Of a stretch of 64,000 bases of DNA, positions 8,351-15,490 are shown one piece after another. The notes under the pieces were generated by a model, which saw only the letters and a program-made list of their open reading frames with translations, was not told the origin of the DNA and did not search any database. The translations under genes and the position numbers were made by a program. How positions within the stretch are numbered: the stretch's first letter is position 1; each line of letters begins with the position of its first letter. Source of the stretch: Nocardia brasiliensis (GTDB taxonomy: Bacteria; Actinomycetota; Actinomycetes; Mycobacteriales; Mycobacteriaceae); NCBI RefSeq assembly GCF_011801125.1, contig NZ_CP046171.1, positions 7,378,001 through 7,442,000 on the forward strand, in the 5' to 3' direction.

Positions 8351-8773
8351 ATGGAGAACGTGATAGCTGTGGACGATGCCGTCTACGCGGCGCTCGTAGC
8401 GGCAAGAGTCGGCTTCGAGAGCCCCAACGACGTGCTCCGGCGACTACTTCTGCCCGAAGCCGCCTCGGCAGCCACATTCAAAGATGTCAAAGATGAAGTA
8501 GCGGGGAGGGCGGCACGCAGTGGTCAACTGGCAACACTGCTCGACCGAGGTTTGATCGAGATCGGTGACACGCTTCGTCACACCCGTGTCCGCAAAGGCC
8601 AGGTATTCTCCGCTGAAGTCCTCGAAGGAGGGCTGATCCGAACCGAGAAGGGCGTCTACAGCTCGCCGTCTCCCGCACTCAAAGCACTTGTCGGGTCAGA
8701 GATCAACGGCTGGCACCACTGGATTCACACCTCGTCGGAGAAGACGCTCGCCCAACTGAGGGACTCGCTCTGA
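8351..8773 (+). CDS. SeqA-N-like ribbon-helix-helix plus RAMA-domain protein
   Basis: 140 residues. The C-terminal part (about 55-140) matches the RAMA pattern: L-L-D-R-G-L-I-E-I-G-D-T-L, F-S-A-E-V, V-Y-S-S-P-S-P-A at 102-109 and N-G-W-H-H-W at 119-124. RAMA domains accompany restriction and DNA-modification systems and are predicted to bind modified DNA. The N-terminus I-A-V-D-D-A-V-Y-A-A-L...S-P-N-D-V-L-R-R-L-L resembles the ribbon-helix-helix oligomerisation segment of E. coli SeqA (I-E-V-D-D-E-L-Y...S-A-S-D-I-L-R-R-M-L). The ATG at 8351 has GGAGG 6 nt upstream. The Abi-type gene follows on the same strand after 154 nt. The function is inferred; no nearby methylase was seen. Confidence 0.75.
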   Translation: MENVIAVDDAVYAALVAARVGFESPNDVLRRLLLPEAASAATFKDVKDEVAGRAARSGQLATLLDRGLIEIGDTLRHTRVRKGQVFSAEVLEGGLIRTEKGVYSSPSPALKALVGSEINGWHHWIHTSSEKTLAQLRDSL

Positions 8774-8880
8774 CCCTGCGGCACCACTGAAGACTTCAAA
8801 GATAAAAAGAACCGACCGCCCCTCCCTGGAGCGGGAGCGGACGATCGGCCATGTCCATAAACCATATCAAAGGTACCTCG

Positions 8881-8931
8881 ATGAGCAACCCGCAACGTGC
8901 GTGTCCTCGATCTCGCCGAGGACGCCGATGA
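8881..8931 (+). CDS. Possible 16-codon Arg-rich leader ORF before the Abi gene
   Basis: ATG at 8881, preceded by AAAGG at a spacing of 7 nt, opens a 16-codon frame (MSNPQRACPRSRRGRR). Its TGA overlaps the Abi start (ATGA at 8928-8931). Six of 16 codons are Arg, including three CGA. The arrangement would couple translation of the leader to that of the toxin-like gene. The frame is very short and could be chance. Confidence 0.3.
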   Translation: MSNPQRACPRSRRGRR

Positions 8932-10346
8932 CTACCTACAACAAGCCGTTCAAGACGCAGATACAGCAGTTGGATCTGCTGCGCGAGCGCGGTATGCAGA
9001 TCACCGATGAAGCCGTCGCCTTGCAGGCCCTGCGAAACATCGGCTACTACCGATTGAGCGGATACTGGTACATCTACCGCGACTGGGCGCAGTTTGTGAG
9101 CGCCCAGGGTGAGCTACCCGAGGTCGTGGTAGGTGACCACTTCAGGCCGGGTACGACCTTCGATCGGGTCTTGCGGCTCTACGAGTTCGACCGGCGTCTT
9201 CGACTGCATGTTCTGGATGCCATCGACCGCATCGAGGTGGCGTTGCGGGTCCGCCTCGGCTACACCCTCGGCGCGGGTCACGCCTTCGCTCACCTCGATC
9301 GCGCCGCCCTCGACGAGGCGTTCACTCACTACGATGATCAGAACCCCATTGCGAGCCAGTCACTTTGGTTGTCCAGCGAGCACGCGAAATGGCTGACCGG
9401 TGTGCGACGGGACGAAGACAAAGCCAAACACGATTTCGTCAAGCACTTCAAGGCCAAGTATGGCCTGCCGCTGCCGGTCTGGGTGGTCACGGAGCTGCTG
9501 ACATTCGGCAGCTCGGCTACTTTGTTGCGGGGCTTGAAGCAATCGCAGCGGAACATGATCGCAGCCGGCTTCGGAATCTACGACGAGCACTGCGACGGTG
9601 ACGGCGCGACACTGACCAAATGGATCGACAATCTTGTCTACCTTCGCAACACGTGTGCCCACCACGCACGCCTGTGGAATCACAACGTTGTCGAGCAACT
9701 CGGTCGACTCGAAGGAACCCCGGATCTCGCTCATGCACAGGGCACACACCAGCGTTCGCGGATTTACGCGTCGCTGGCCGTTCTCGCCTACCTCACCAGC
9801 CAACTCGACCCGCAGTCGACATGGCGTACCGAGACAGCGGCGATGATCAGAACAGGACTCACCGACGTCGGTGAGTCCTACGATCGGATCGGTTGTCCGC
9901 CGAGGTGGGACCAGGAGCCGATCTGGACCGCCGACTACCAGGTGCCCGCTGATCCGCTCCCCGCCGAACACCGTGAAATTCTGCGGCATTTCGAGTGCAT
10001 CGGGACGGCCGACGTCGGCGTGATAGTCGACAGGAGCCAGAACGCCAAACGTCGCGCCAGCGCGGTGCGGTATCACCGCGCACGCGGTGAGCTGCTCGGT
10101 CTGCTGGTCGGAAACACATTCCGGTTCCCCACATTTCAGTTCGACGTCGCAGGTGGGTGCATAGCACCGCTCGTCGCACAGGCGAATGTCGCACTAGGCG
10201 CAAAGGAAGACCCCTGGCGCGCTGCGGCCTGGTGGAGTACACCCACAACGGACGCAGACAACTGCGCGCCGATGAATCTACTGCTCGAGGGCAAGCTCAC
10301 GAGGCAGATCATCAACACAGCACTTATCGCCAGAGACGTCCGGTGA
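8928..10346 (+). CDS. Abi_2 (AbiD/F-like) HEPN protein with C-terminal MbcA/ParS-like domain
   Basis: 472 residues from the ATG at 8928 (GAGGA 5 nt upstream). Residues 1-300 are an Abi_2 domain: N-K-P-F-K-T-Q-I-Q-Q-L-D-L-L, I-G-Y-Y-R-L-S-G-Y-W, Y-E-F-D-R-R-L-R, and the HEPN ribonuclease motif R240-N-T-C-A-H245-H. Abi_2 proteins abort phage infection. About residues 330-472 look unlike Abi_2: R-A-R-G-E-L-L-G-L, then F-R-F-P-T-F-Q-F-D, D-P-W-R-A-A-A-W-W-S-T-P and M-N-L-L-L-E-G. This is the pattern of Xre/MbcA/ParS toxin-binding antitoxin domains. The protein therefore looks like a HEPN RNase fused to an antitoxin-like module. The domain boundary is approximate. Confidence 0.8.
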   Translation: MTTYNKPFKTQIQQLDLLRERGMQITDEAVALQALRNIGYYRLSGYWYIYRDWAQFVSAQGELPEVVVGDHFRPGTTFDRVLRLYEFDRRLRLHVLDAIDRIEVALRVRLGYTLGAGHAFAHLDRAALDEAFTHYDDQNPIASQSLWLSSEHAKWLTGVRRDEDKAKHDFVKHFKAKYGLPLPVWVVTELLTFGSSATLLRGLKQSQRNMIAAGFGIYDEHCDGDGATLTKWIDNLVYLRNTCAHHARLWNHNVVEQLGRLEGTPDLAHAQGTHQRSRIYASLAVLAYLTSQLDPQSTWRTETAAMIRTGLTDVGESYDRIGCPPRWDQEPIWTADYQVPADPLPAEHREILRHFECIGTADVGVIVDRSQNAKRRASAVRYHRARGELLGLLVGNTFRFPTFQFDVAGGCIAPLVAQANVALGAKEDPWRAAAWWSTPTTDADNCAPMNLLLEGKLTRQIINTALIARDVR

Positions 10347-10354
10347 AGTCCCGG

Positions 10355-11317
10355 TCAGCCTGCGGTGGTGTGGGCGCGGTTGATGTGGCCGTAGCGGGCT
10401 CGGGCCTGTTCGGGGGTGACGGTGGTGGGGGTGGTTGGGGTGCCCGCGGCGAGGTGTTCGGCGTAGAGGCGGGAGGTCATGGGGCCCAGGAAGTTTCCGA
10501 GCACGGCCTGTTTGGCCCTCTCGTTGCTCAGGGCCTTGATGGCGGCGCGCACGGGGAGGCGGTAGCCCCAGTCGACGACCGAGGGGTGGTCGAAACCGCC
10601 GGTGGTGCGCATCCAGCGGGGCAGGGTGGCGATCGCGGCGGGGGCGACCAGGCGGCTGCCCGCCCAGAGCTTGAAGCCGCGGTCGCGCGGGGTGTGCAGC
10701 AGGTAGTGCATGCCCTCGTGGGCGCGCTCGGAGGTGCACAGTCGCGGGCGCACCGCGGCGAAGTACTCGCGCACCTCGGCGCGTGAGCGTGGCACGTCGG
10801 AGAGCTTGCACGTCTGCAGTTCGGCCGCGATCACGCATTCGGCCCAGTAGCGCTGCTCCTCGGCGGGCGTGAGCGGGCCAGGACCGTACACCTCGTAGCA
10901 CTTGAGCACCGAATGCCAGCCGGTGACATGGATCCACAGCTGCGATTCGGGATTGTTTGCGCTGTACCGCTTTCCGGTGATCGGCTCGATGCCGGTGGCC
11001 TGCGCGTGCACCTGCATCAGGTGCTCGGAGGCCTCGATCGCCATGCGGCTGTCGGCGACGGCCGCGATCAGGAAGTAGGCGAAGGTGTGGTCGAGCCGAC
11101 CGCGCGGGTCGGTGTAGATGCCCTTGACGTCGGCGACCGCGGCGGTGAGCGCGGGATCGAAATGCTCGAGCACGACCGAGCGCTGGAAACCGATCACGGC
11201 GGTGGCGTTGGTCCACACCTTCCAGGTCGGCGAGTCGGGTCCGAAGAAGCCGTAGTCGACCTCGCGGATGGTCCGCGCCGGTGCGTCGAAGTGCGGGCGG
11301 GTAGCGGGCATGCTCAT
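10355..11317 (-). CDS. Oxygenase MpaB-family (DUF2236) protein
   Basis: 320 residues with the DUF2236 layout: Y-G-F-F-G-P-D-S near the start, L-D-H-T-F-A-Y-F-L, L-W-I-H-V-T-G-W-H-S, and a C-terminal R-A-H-E-G-M-H-Y-L-L region. Family members include haem-dependent oxygenases such as fungal MpaB and latex-clearing-related proteins; the substrate here is unknown. The ATG at 11317 has AGGAG 6 nt upstream. It is transcribed in the same direction as the acyl-CoA dehydrogenase behind it, yet has its own copy of that gene's promoter motif (11363-11384), so the two genes are probably coregulated and not simply cotranscribed. Confidence 0.82.
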   Translation of the reverse strand: MSMPATRPHFDAPARTIREVDYGFFGPDSPTWKVWTNATAVIGFQRSVVLEHFDPALTAAVADVKGIYTDPRGRLDHTFAYFLIAAVADSRMAIEASEHLMQVHAQATGIEPITGKRYSANNPESQLWIHVTGWHSVLKCYEVYGPGPLTPAEEQRYWAECVIAAELQTCKLSDVPRSRAEVREYFAAVRPRLCTSERAHEGMHYLLHTPRDRGFKLWAGSRLVAPAAIATLPRWMRTTGGFDHPSVVDWGYRLPVRAAIKALSNERAKQAVLGNFLGPMTSRLYAEHLAAGTPTTPTTVTPEQARARYGHINRAHTTAG

Positions 11318-11362
11318 CGTCTGCTCCTTTGCACGACGGTCAGCTCGGTCGTAACCGAAGCA

Positions 11363-11388
11363 TTCATTCACCACTGTAGCATTTACAG
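11363..11388 (-). promoter_or_regulatory. Promoter/operator of the MpaB-family gene (copy 1 of shared motif)
   Basis: A 22-nt stretch (11363-11384) matches 13381-13402 at 20 of 22 positions. On the minus strand it holds TACAGT, a good -10 hexamer. It also contains the inverted repeat CTGTA-gcatt-TACAG (11374-11388). The site lies about 45 nt upstream of the ATG. Confidence 0.55.
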
Positions 11389-11409
11389 TTACTGCAGGTA
11401 AGGCGTACT

Positions 11410-13332
11410 TTATGGGTTCATTTCGTAGGTCCCCGACAGCGACCTGGCCTGCGCGAACACCCGCTCGAAGCGGGCGCGATCGGCGACAGGACGCCGGATC
11501 AGATCCAAAGCGCGGGTCTGTTGCGCCTTGGTAGCCGATGGCTTGGTGTGCAGGGTCAGCGCGTGCTTGGCGAACTCGCGCACGAAGTTGTCGAAGATCT
11601 GGTCGAGCACGTCCGCGTCGGTGCCCTCGATCGCCGCCTGCTCCAGGATCAGCTGCGCGTAGGGCAGCGTGGTGAACAGCTCACCGATCGCGAACAGGAA
11701 GTCCACATCGCGCTGCTGCGCCGCGGTCGGCTCCGCCGCGGCGAGCAGGGCCTGGAAGGCCAGCGCCTGCTCCAGGAATACCGCGACATTCGGGATATGG
11801 GCGAACTTTTCGAAGACCGGCCGCCAGTCCGCGAACCGGATCCGGCCGAGACCACTACTCGGCCCCTGCCGGAACAGGAACGCGTCGTCGGCCCCGTCGC
11901 GCCGGGTGGGCACGGGAGCGTAAGCGGCACCGGCGAATTCGGCGCGCAACCGCGGCACCGCGGCTCCCGCCCGCGGCGCCACCTTACGGCTGGACCAGCT
12001 CAACGCGCCGGAGACCGCACGCACCGCGCCCCGCGGCGCGGCACCCGCGCCGGGCAGCAGGCGCAGCGCGGCCAGGCCCGCGTCGGCCGGATGGAACATG
12101 TAGTTGGCCATGAACTTCAGCGACAGCGCCATGTTCACGTGCACCGTGCCCTCCAGCCGCGGCAGGCCGAAGAGCCCGAGCATCGCCATCGGGAAGTACA
12201 TGTCCTTCTCGAAGCCGCGTGCCGCGATCACGTCCGCGAGGTCCTCGATGATCCGCTGCCCCTGCCGGGTCACCGTCATCTTCTCGATCGCGTTGAACAG
12301 CAGGTAGCGCCGGTCCTGCGGAGAGGCCGAGCGCAGATAGTCGATGGCCCGTTCGCTGTAGAGCTTCATCGCGATCAGGCGCGCGTACGAGTCGGTCATC
12401 AGCGCCTGCACCTGCGGGAACTCGGTCACCCTGTGCCCGAACAGGATTCGGTTCTCGGCGTGGGTGATGGCCTCGTAGTAGGCGTGCTCGCACGCGCCGA
12501 CGGCACCGAAGCCGAGGTTGAACTTGCCGACGTTCACGGTGTTCATCGCCGCATGGAAGGCCGCCTCACCGCGGTGCAGGATGTCGTCCTCGGCGACCGG
12601 GTAGTTCTCGAGATCGAACGCCGCCACGTACATCTGGCCGTCCACCACATTGCCGCGCAAGTGGTAGTTCTCGTGCTTACTGTCGGCGAGGAAGAAGAGG
12701 TAGCCCTCATAGTCGGCGTCGGTGGGCTTGGCCTGCAACGCTTTCGAGCTGTCGATGATCGGCTTGTCCGAGCGCCGCCCGAACACCGAGACCAGCGCGG
12801 CCTGGTTGCCGTTGCCGATGTAGTGCTTGGCGCCGGTGGCCAGGAACCCGCCCGCGGGCTGGGGCTGCACGATCATGTCGGTGGAGTAGACGTCGGCACC
12901 GTGCTCCTTCTCGGAGAGGCCGAACGCGAAGATCTCACCGGAATCCAGCAGCGCGGCGGCGCGCCGCTTGGCCTTCGCGTTGTCGCTCTGCCAGATCGGG
13001 CCGAGCCCGAGGATGGTGACCTGCCACACGTACCAGTACTGCATGGAGTAGAAGCCGAGGATCTTGCTCATCATCGCGATGCGCCCGGTGTCCCAACGCT
13101 TGTCCGGGTCGCCGCCCGCCTCGGCCGCCGGCGTGAGCAAGGTCGCGAAGATGCCCTCGCGCTTCACGAAGTCGAGGAACTCGCTGTACCAGACCCGGTC
13201 CCGGTCCTCCTGCTTGAGCACCGCCTTGCCGCGGCCTTCGAACCAGTCGACGGTCGCGCGCAGCAGTCGCCTGGTCGTCGGGTCGAACTCGGCGAACTCG
13301 CAGGTCTTCGGGTTGAACAGGGTCGCGGTCAT
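11410..13332 (-). CDS. Acyl-CoA dehydrogenase family protein, long form
   Basis: 640 residues, longer than the usual 380-400, as in the FadE subgroup with an extra C-terminal domain. The flavin/substrate core is recognisable: F-G-L-S-E-K-E-H-G-A-D-V-Y-S-T-D, I-G-N-G-N-Q, N-R-I-L-F-G-H-R-V-T-E-F-P-Q-V and A-A-R-G-F-E-K-D. It should oxidise an acyl-CoA (alpha-beta) and pass electrons to ETF. The chain length is unknown. The TetR gene on the other strand starts 150 nt away; the shared -10 motif at 13381-13402 lies just upstream. Confidence 0.85.
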   Translation of the reverse strand: MTATLFNPKTCEFAEFDPTTRRLLRATVDWFEGRGKAVLKQEDRDRVWYSEFLDFVKREGIFATLLTPAAEAGGDPDKRWDTGRIAMMSKILGFYSMQYWYVWQVTILGLGPIWQSDNAKAKRRAAALLDSGEIFAFGLSEKEHGADVYSTDMIVQPQPAGGFLATGAKHYIGNGNQAALVSVFGRRSDKPIIDSSKALQAKPTDADYEGYLFFLADSKHENYHLRGNVVDGQMYVAAFDLENYPVAEDDILHRGEAAFHAAMNTVNVGKFNLGFGAVGACEHAYYEAITHAENRILFGHRVTEFPQVQALMTDSYARLIAMKLYSERAIDYLRSASPQDRRYLLFNAIEKMTVTRQGQRIIEDLADVIAARGFEKDMYFPMAMLGLFGLPRLEGTVHVNMALSLKFMANYMFHPADAGLAALRLLPGAGAAPRGAVRAVSGALSWSSRKVAPRAGAAVPRLRAEFAGAAYAPVPTRRDGADDAFLFRQGPSSGLGRIRFADWRPVFEKFAHIPNVAVFLEQALAFQALLAAAEPTAAQQRDVDFLFAIGELFTTLPYAQLILEQAAIEGTDADVLDQIFDNFVREFAKHALTLHTKPSATKAQQTRALDLIRRPVADRARFERVFAQARSLSGTYEMNP

Positions 13333-13380
13333 CGGGCACTCCTAGGGCGTGGCGTCAGCGGCTGGGGCGATCCCGCCTAC

Positions 13381-13402
13381 TTCATTCGCGACTGTAGCAT
13401 TT
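13381..13402 (-). promoter_or_regulatory. Promoter/operator of the acyl-CoA dehydrogenase gene (copy 2 of shared motif)
   Basis: Begins TTCATTCGCGACTGTAGC and matches the site upstream of the MpaB-family gene at 20 of 22 positions. On the minus strand it provides the -10-like TACAGT. It lies in the divergent gap between the dehydrogenase and a TetR gene, the natural candidate regulator. Confidence 0.55.
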
Positions 13403-13482
13403 TTATTCGCCTATGTAGGAAAGCCGGGCTCGAGCGCGGTACCAGCGATAATCCGGGTTCGGCCGCTGCTATCTTGGTCCGC

Positions 13483-14112
13483 ATGGGTAGCGATTCGGCG
13501 GTGCGGCAGCCACGCCAGCGGGCGCCGCACCTCGGTCCGCAACGCCGCAGGCCCCAGGTCCTCGACACCGCGCTGGCGATCGCCGTGCAAGACGGCATCG
13601 CCGCGGTCACCATGGCCGCCATCGCCGACCGGATGGGCGTGACCCGCCCGGTGGTCTACGCCTGCTTCGCCGATCGCGTCGAGCTGATCGAGGCGCTCAT
13701 CCAGCGCGAGGAGAGCTACCTGATCGACGGCGTGCTCGAGATCCTGCCGCCGCGCGACGTGGACGCCGGTGAGACCGTCTTCATCGAAGGCTTCCGCGCC
13801 CTGCTGGAGAAGACCGCGGCCCGACCGGACGCGTGGCGGCTGCTCTACGGCAATCCCGATCCCGCCGTTGCGGATTCGTTCGGCCGCGGGCGCGCGCTCG
13901 CGGTCGAGCGCTGCACCACGTTGCTGCGCCCGACGCTGCGCGCCTGGGGCACCGCGGACGCCGAACGCAAGCTGCCGGTCCTGGTCGAGCAGTGGGTCTC
14001 CGCTGGCGAGGGCGCGGTCCGCACCCTGCTCGCCGACCAGGGCGAATGGACGCCGCAGGAACTCGGCGCGTTCGTCGGCGCCGCGGTGTATCGCGCGCTG
14101 CGGCACGCGTAA
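13483..14112 (+). CDS. TetR/AcrR-family regulator
   Basis: 209 residues. The N-terminal helix-turn-helix reads A-L-A-I-A-V-Q-D-G-I-A-A-V-T-M-A-A-I-A-D-R-M-G, then V-T-R-P-V-V-Y-A-C-F-A-D-R. The C-terminal ligand domain is not recognisable to a subfamily. It is divergent from the acyl-CoA dehydrogenase, and the motif between the genes recurs before the MpaB-family gene, so it probably controls both. The ATG at 13483 starts just before the conserved region; open frame further upstream is antisense to the dehydrogenase. Confidence 0.87.
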   Translation: MGSDSAVRQPRQRAPHLGPQRRRPQVLDTALAIAVQDGIAAVTMAAIADRMGVTRPVVYACFADRVELIEALIQREESYLIDGVLEILPPRDVDAGETVFIEGFRALLEKTAARPDAWRLLYGNPDPAVADSFGRGRALAVERCTTLLRPTLRAWGTADAERKLPVLVEQWVSAGEGAVRTLLADQGEWTPQELGAFVGAAVYRALRHA

Positions 14113-14171
14113 CGCGCTGCCTGACAAATAGCCAGCTAGGCGCGCAACAGCTAGTCGAAATGCCCGCTGAT

Positions 14172-14204
14172 TGTCGAATGTTCCGACAGAATTCGCGCTG
14201 TCGG
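14172..14204. promoter_or_regulatory. Overlapping inverted repeats between tetR and hmgA
   Basis: TGTCG-(7)-CGACA (14172-14188) overlaps CCGACAG-(8)-CTGTCGG (14183-14204). They lie 60 nt after the TetR stop and 90 nt before hmgA. They could be an operator for the tyrosine-catabolism operon or a terminator for tetR. No T-run follows. Confidence 0.4.
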
Positions 14205-14293
14205 GGCTGAATTCCGCCACGGCGCCCGAGTCGGCGTCATTACGATGGTGACCAAATCAGAACCAGGCCACAAGCCAGGCAGGAGGTGCGGTC

Positions 14294-15490
14294 ATGGCGT
14301 TCTATCGACAGGTAGGGGCAGTGCCGCCGAAGCGGCATACCCAACATCGAGACGAGCAGGGACGGCTCTATTACGAGGAGCTGATGGGCGAGGAGGGCTT
14401 CTCCGGCGACTCGTCCCTGCTGTACCACCGCGGGCTGCCGCCCGCGATCGTCGACTCGACCGTGTGGGAACTGCCCGATCAGTCGACCACGCCCAATCAC
14501 CCACTGCGCCACCGGCATCTGCGGCTGCCGGAGTTGTTTCCCGGCGACGTCGCGGCGAGCACCGACGTGGTCACCGGCCGTCGGCTGATTCTCGGCAACG
14601 CCGACGTGCGCATCTCCTACGTCGTCGCCAAGGGCGGTTCACCCCTGTACCGCAACGCGATCGGCGACGAGCTGGTCTACGTGGAATCCGGCTCCGCCGT
14701 GGTGGAGACGGTCTTCGGCGCCATCTTCGCCCGCCAGGGCGATCAGGTGCTCATTCCGCGCGCCACCACCCACCGCTGGCTGCCCTCCGGGCCTGAGCCG
14801 TTGCGCGCCTACGTGATCGAGGCGTCCAGCCACATCACCCCGCCCAAGCGCTACCTGTCGAAATTCGGCCAGCTGCTCGAGCACGCGCCCTACTGCGAAC
14901 GCGACCTGCACGGCCCGGCCGAAACGCTCACCGCCACCGGCAAAGACGTCGAGGTGCTGGTGAAGCATCGGGCAGGCGGGAAGGTCGTCGGCACCCGCAT
15001 GGTCTACGCCGAGCATCCGTTCGACGTGGTCGGCTGGGACGGCTGTCTGTACCCGATCACCTTCAACATCAGCGATTTCGAGCCGATCACCGGGCGCGTG
15101 CACCAGCCGCCGCCTGCGCATCAGGCATTCGAGGGGATCAACTTCGTGGTGTGCAACTTCGTGCCGCGCAAGGTCGACTATCACCCGCTGTCGATCCCGG
15201 TGCCCTACTACCACTCCAACGTGGACTCCGACGAGATCATGTTCTACTGCGGCGGAAACTACGAGGCGCGCAAGGGATCAGGGATCGCCCAAGGTTCGGT
15301 CTCGGTGCACCCCGGCGGGTACGCGCACGGCCCGCAGCCCGGCGCCTACGAGCGCAGCATCGGGCTCGAATACTTCGACGAATTGGCCGTCATGGTCGAC
15401 ACCTTCCGTCCGCTCGAGCTCGGGGAGGGCGCGCTCGCCTGCGAAGACCCGGCTTACGCGTGGACCTGGTCGGGACGGGGGCCGCAGTGA
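14294..15490 (+). CDS. hmgA: Homogentisate 1,2-dioxygenase
   Basis: 398 residues. It opens the aromatic ring of homogentisate to maleylacetoacetate in tyrosine/phenylalanine catabolism. It is a cupin-fold non-haem iron enzyme. The start M-A-F-Y-R-Q-V-G-A-V-P-P-K-R-H-T-Q and the metal region Y-Y-H-S-N-V-D-S-D-E-I-M-F-Y, followed by H-P-G-G-Y-A-H-G-P, are diagnostic. AGGAGG lies 9 nt before the ATG. The stop overlaps the start of fumarylacetoacetase (GTGA), so both enzymes are produced together. No maleylacetoacetate isomerase gene was seen next to them. Confidence 0.94.
   Translation: MAFYRQVGAVPPKRHTQHRDEQGRLYYEELMGEEGFSGDSSLLYHRGLPPAIVDSTVWELPDQSTTPNHPLRHRHLRLPELFPGDVAASTDVVTGRRLILGNADVRISYVVAKGGSPLYRNAIGDELVYVESGSAVVETVFGAIFARQGDQVLIPRATTHRWLPSGPEPLRAYVIEASSHITPPKRYLSKFGQLLEHAPYCERDLHGPAETLTATGKDVEVLVKHRAGGKVVGTRMVYAEHPFDVVGWDGCLYPITFNISDFEPITGRVHQPPPAHQAFEGINFVVCNFVPRKVDYHPLSIPVPYYHSNVDSDEIMFYCGGNYEARKGSGIAQGSVSVHPGGYAHGPQPGAYERSIGLEYFDELAVMVDTFRPLELGEGALACEDPAYAWTWSGRGPQ

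Noticed and set aside
11521..13482. Very long plus-strand extension of the TetR gene
   Set aside because: The extension is antisense to the acyl-CoA dehydrogenase. The TetR begins at the ATG at 13483, where family similarity starts.
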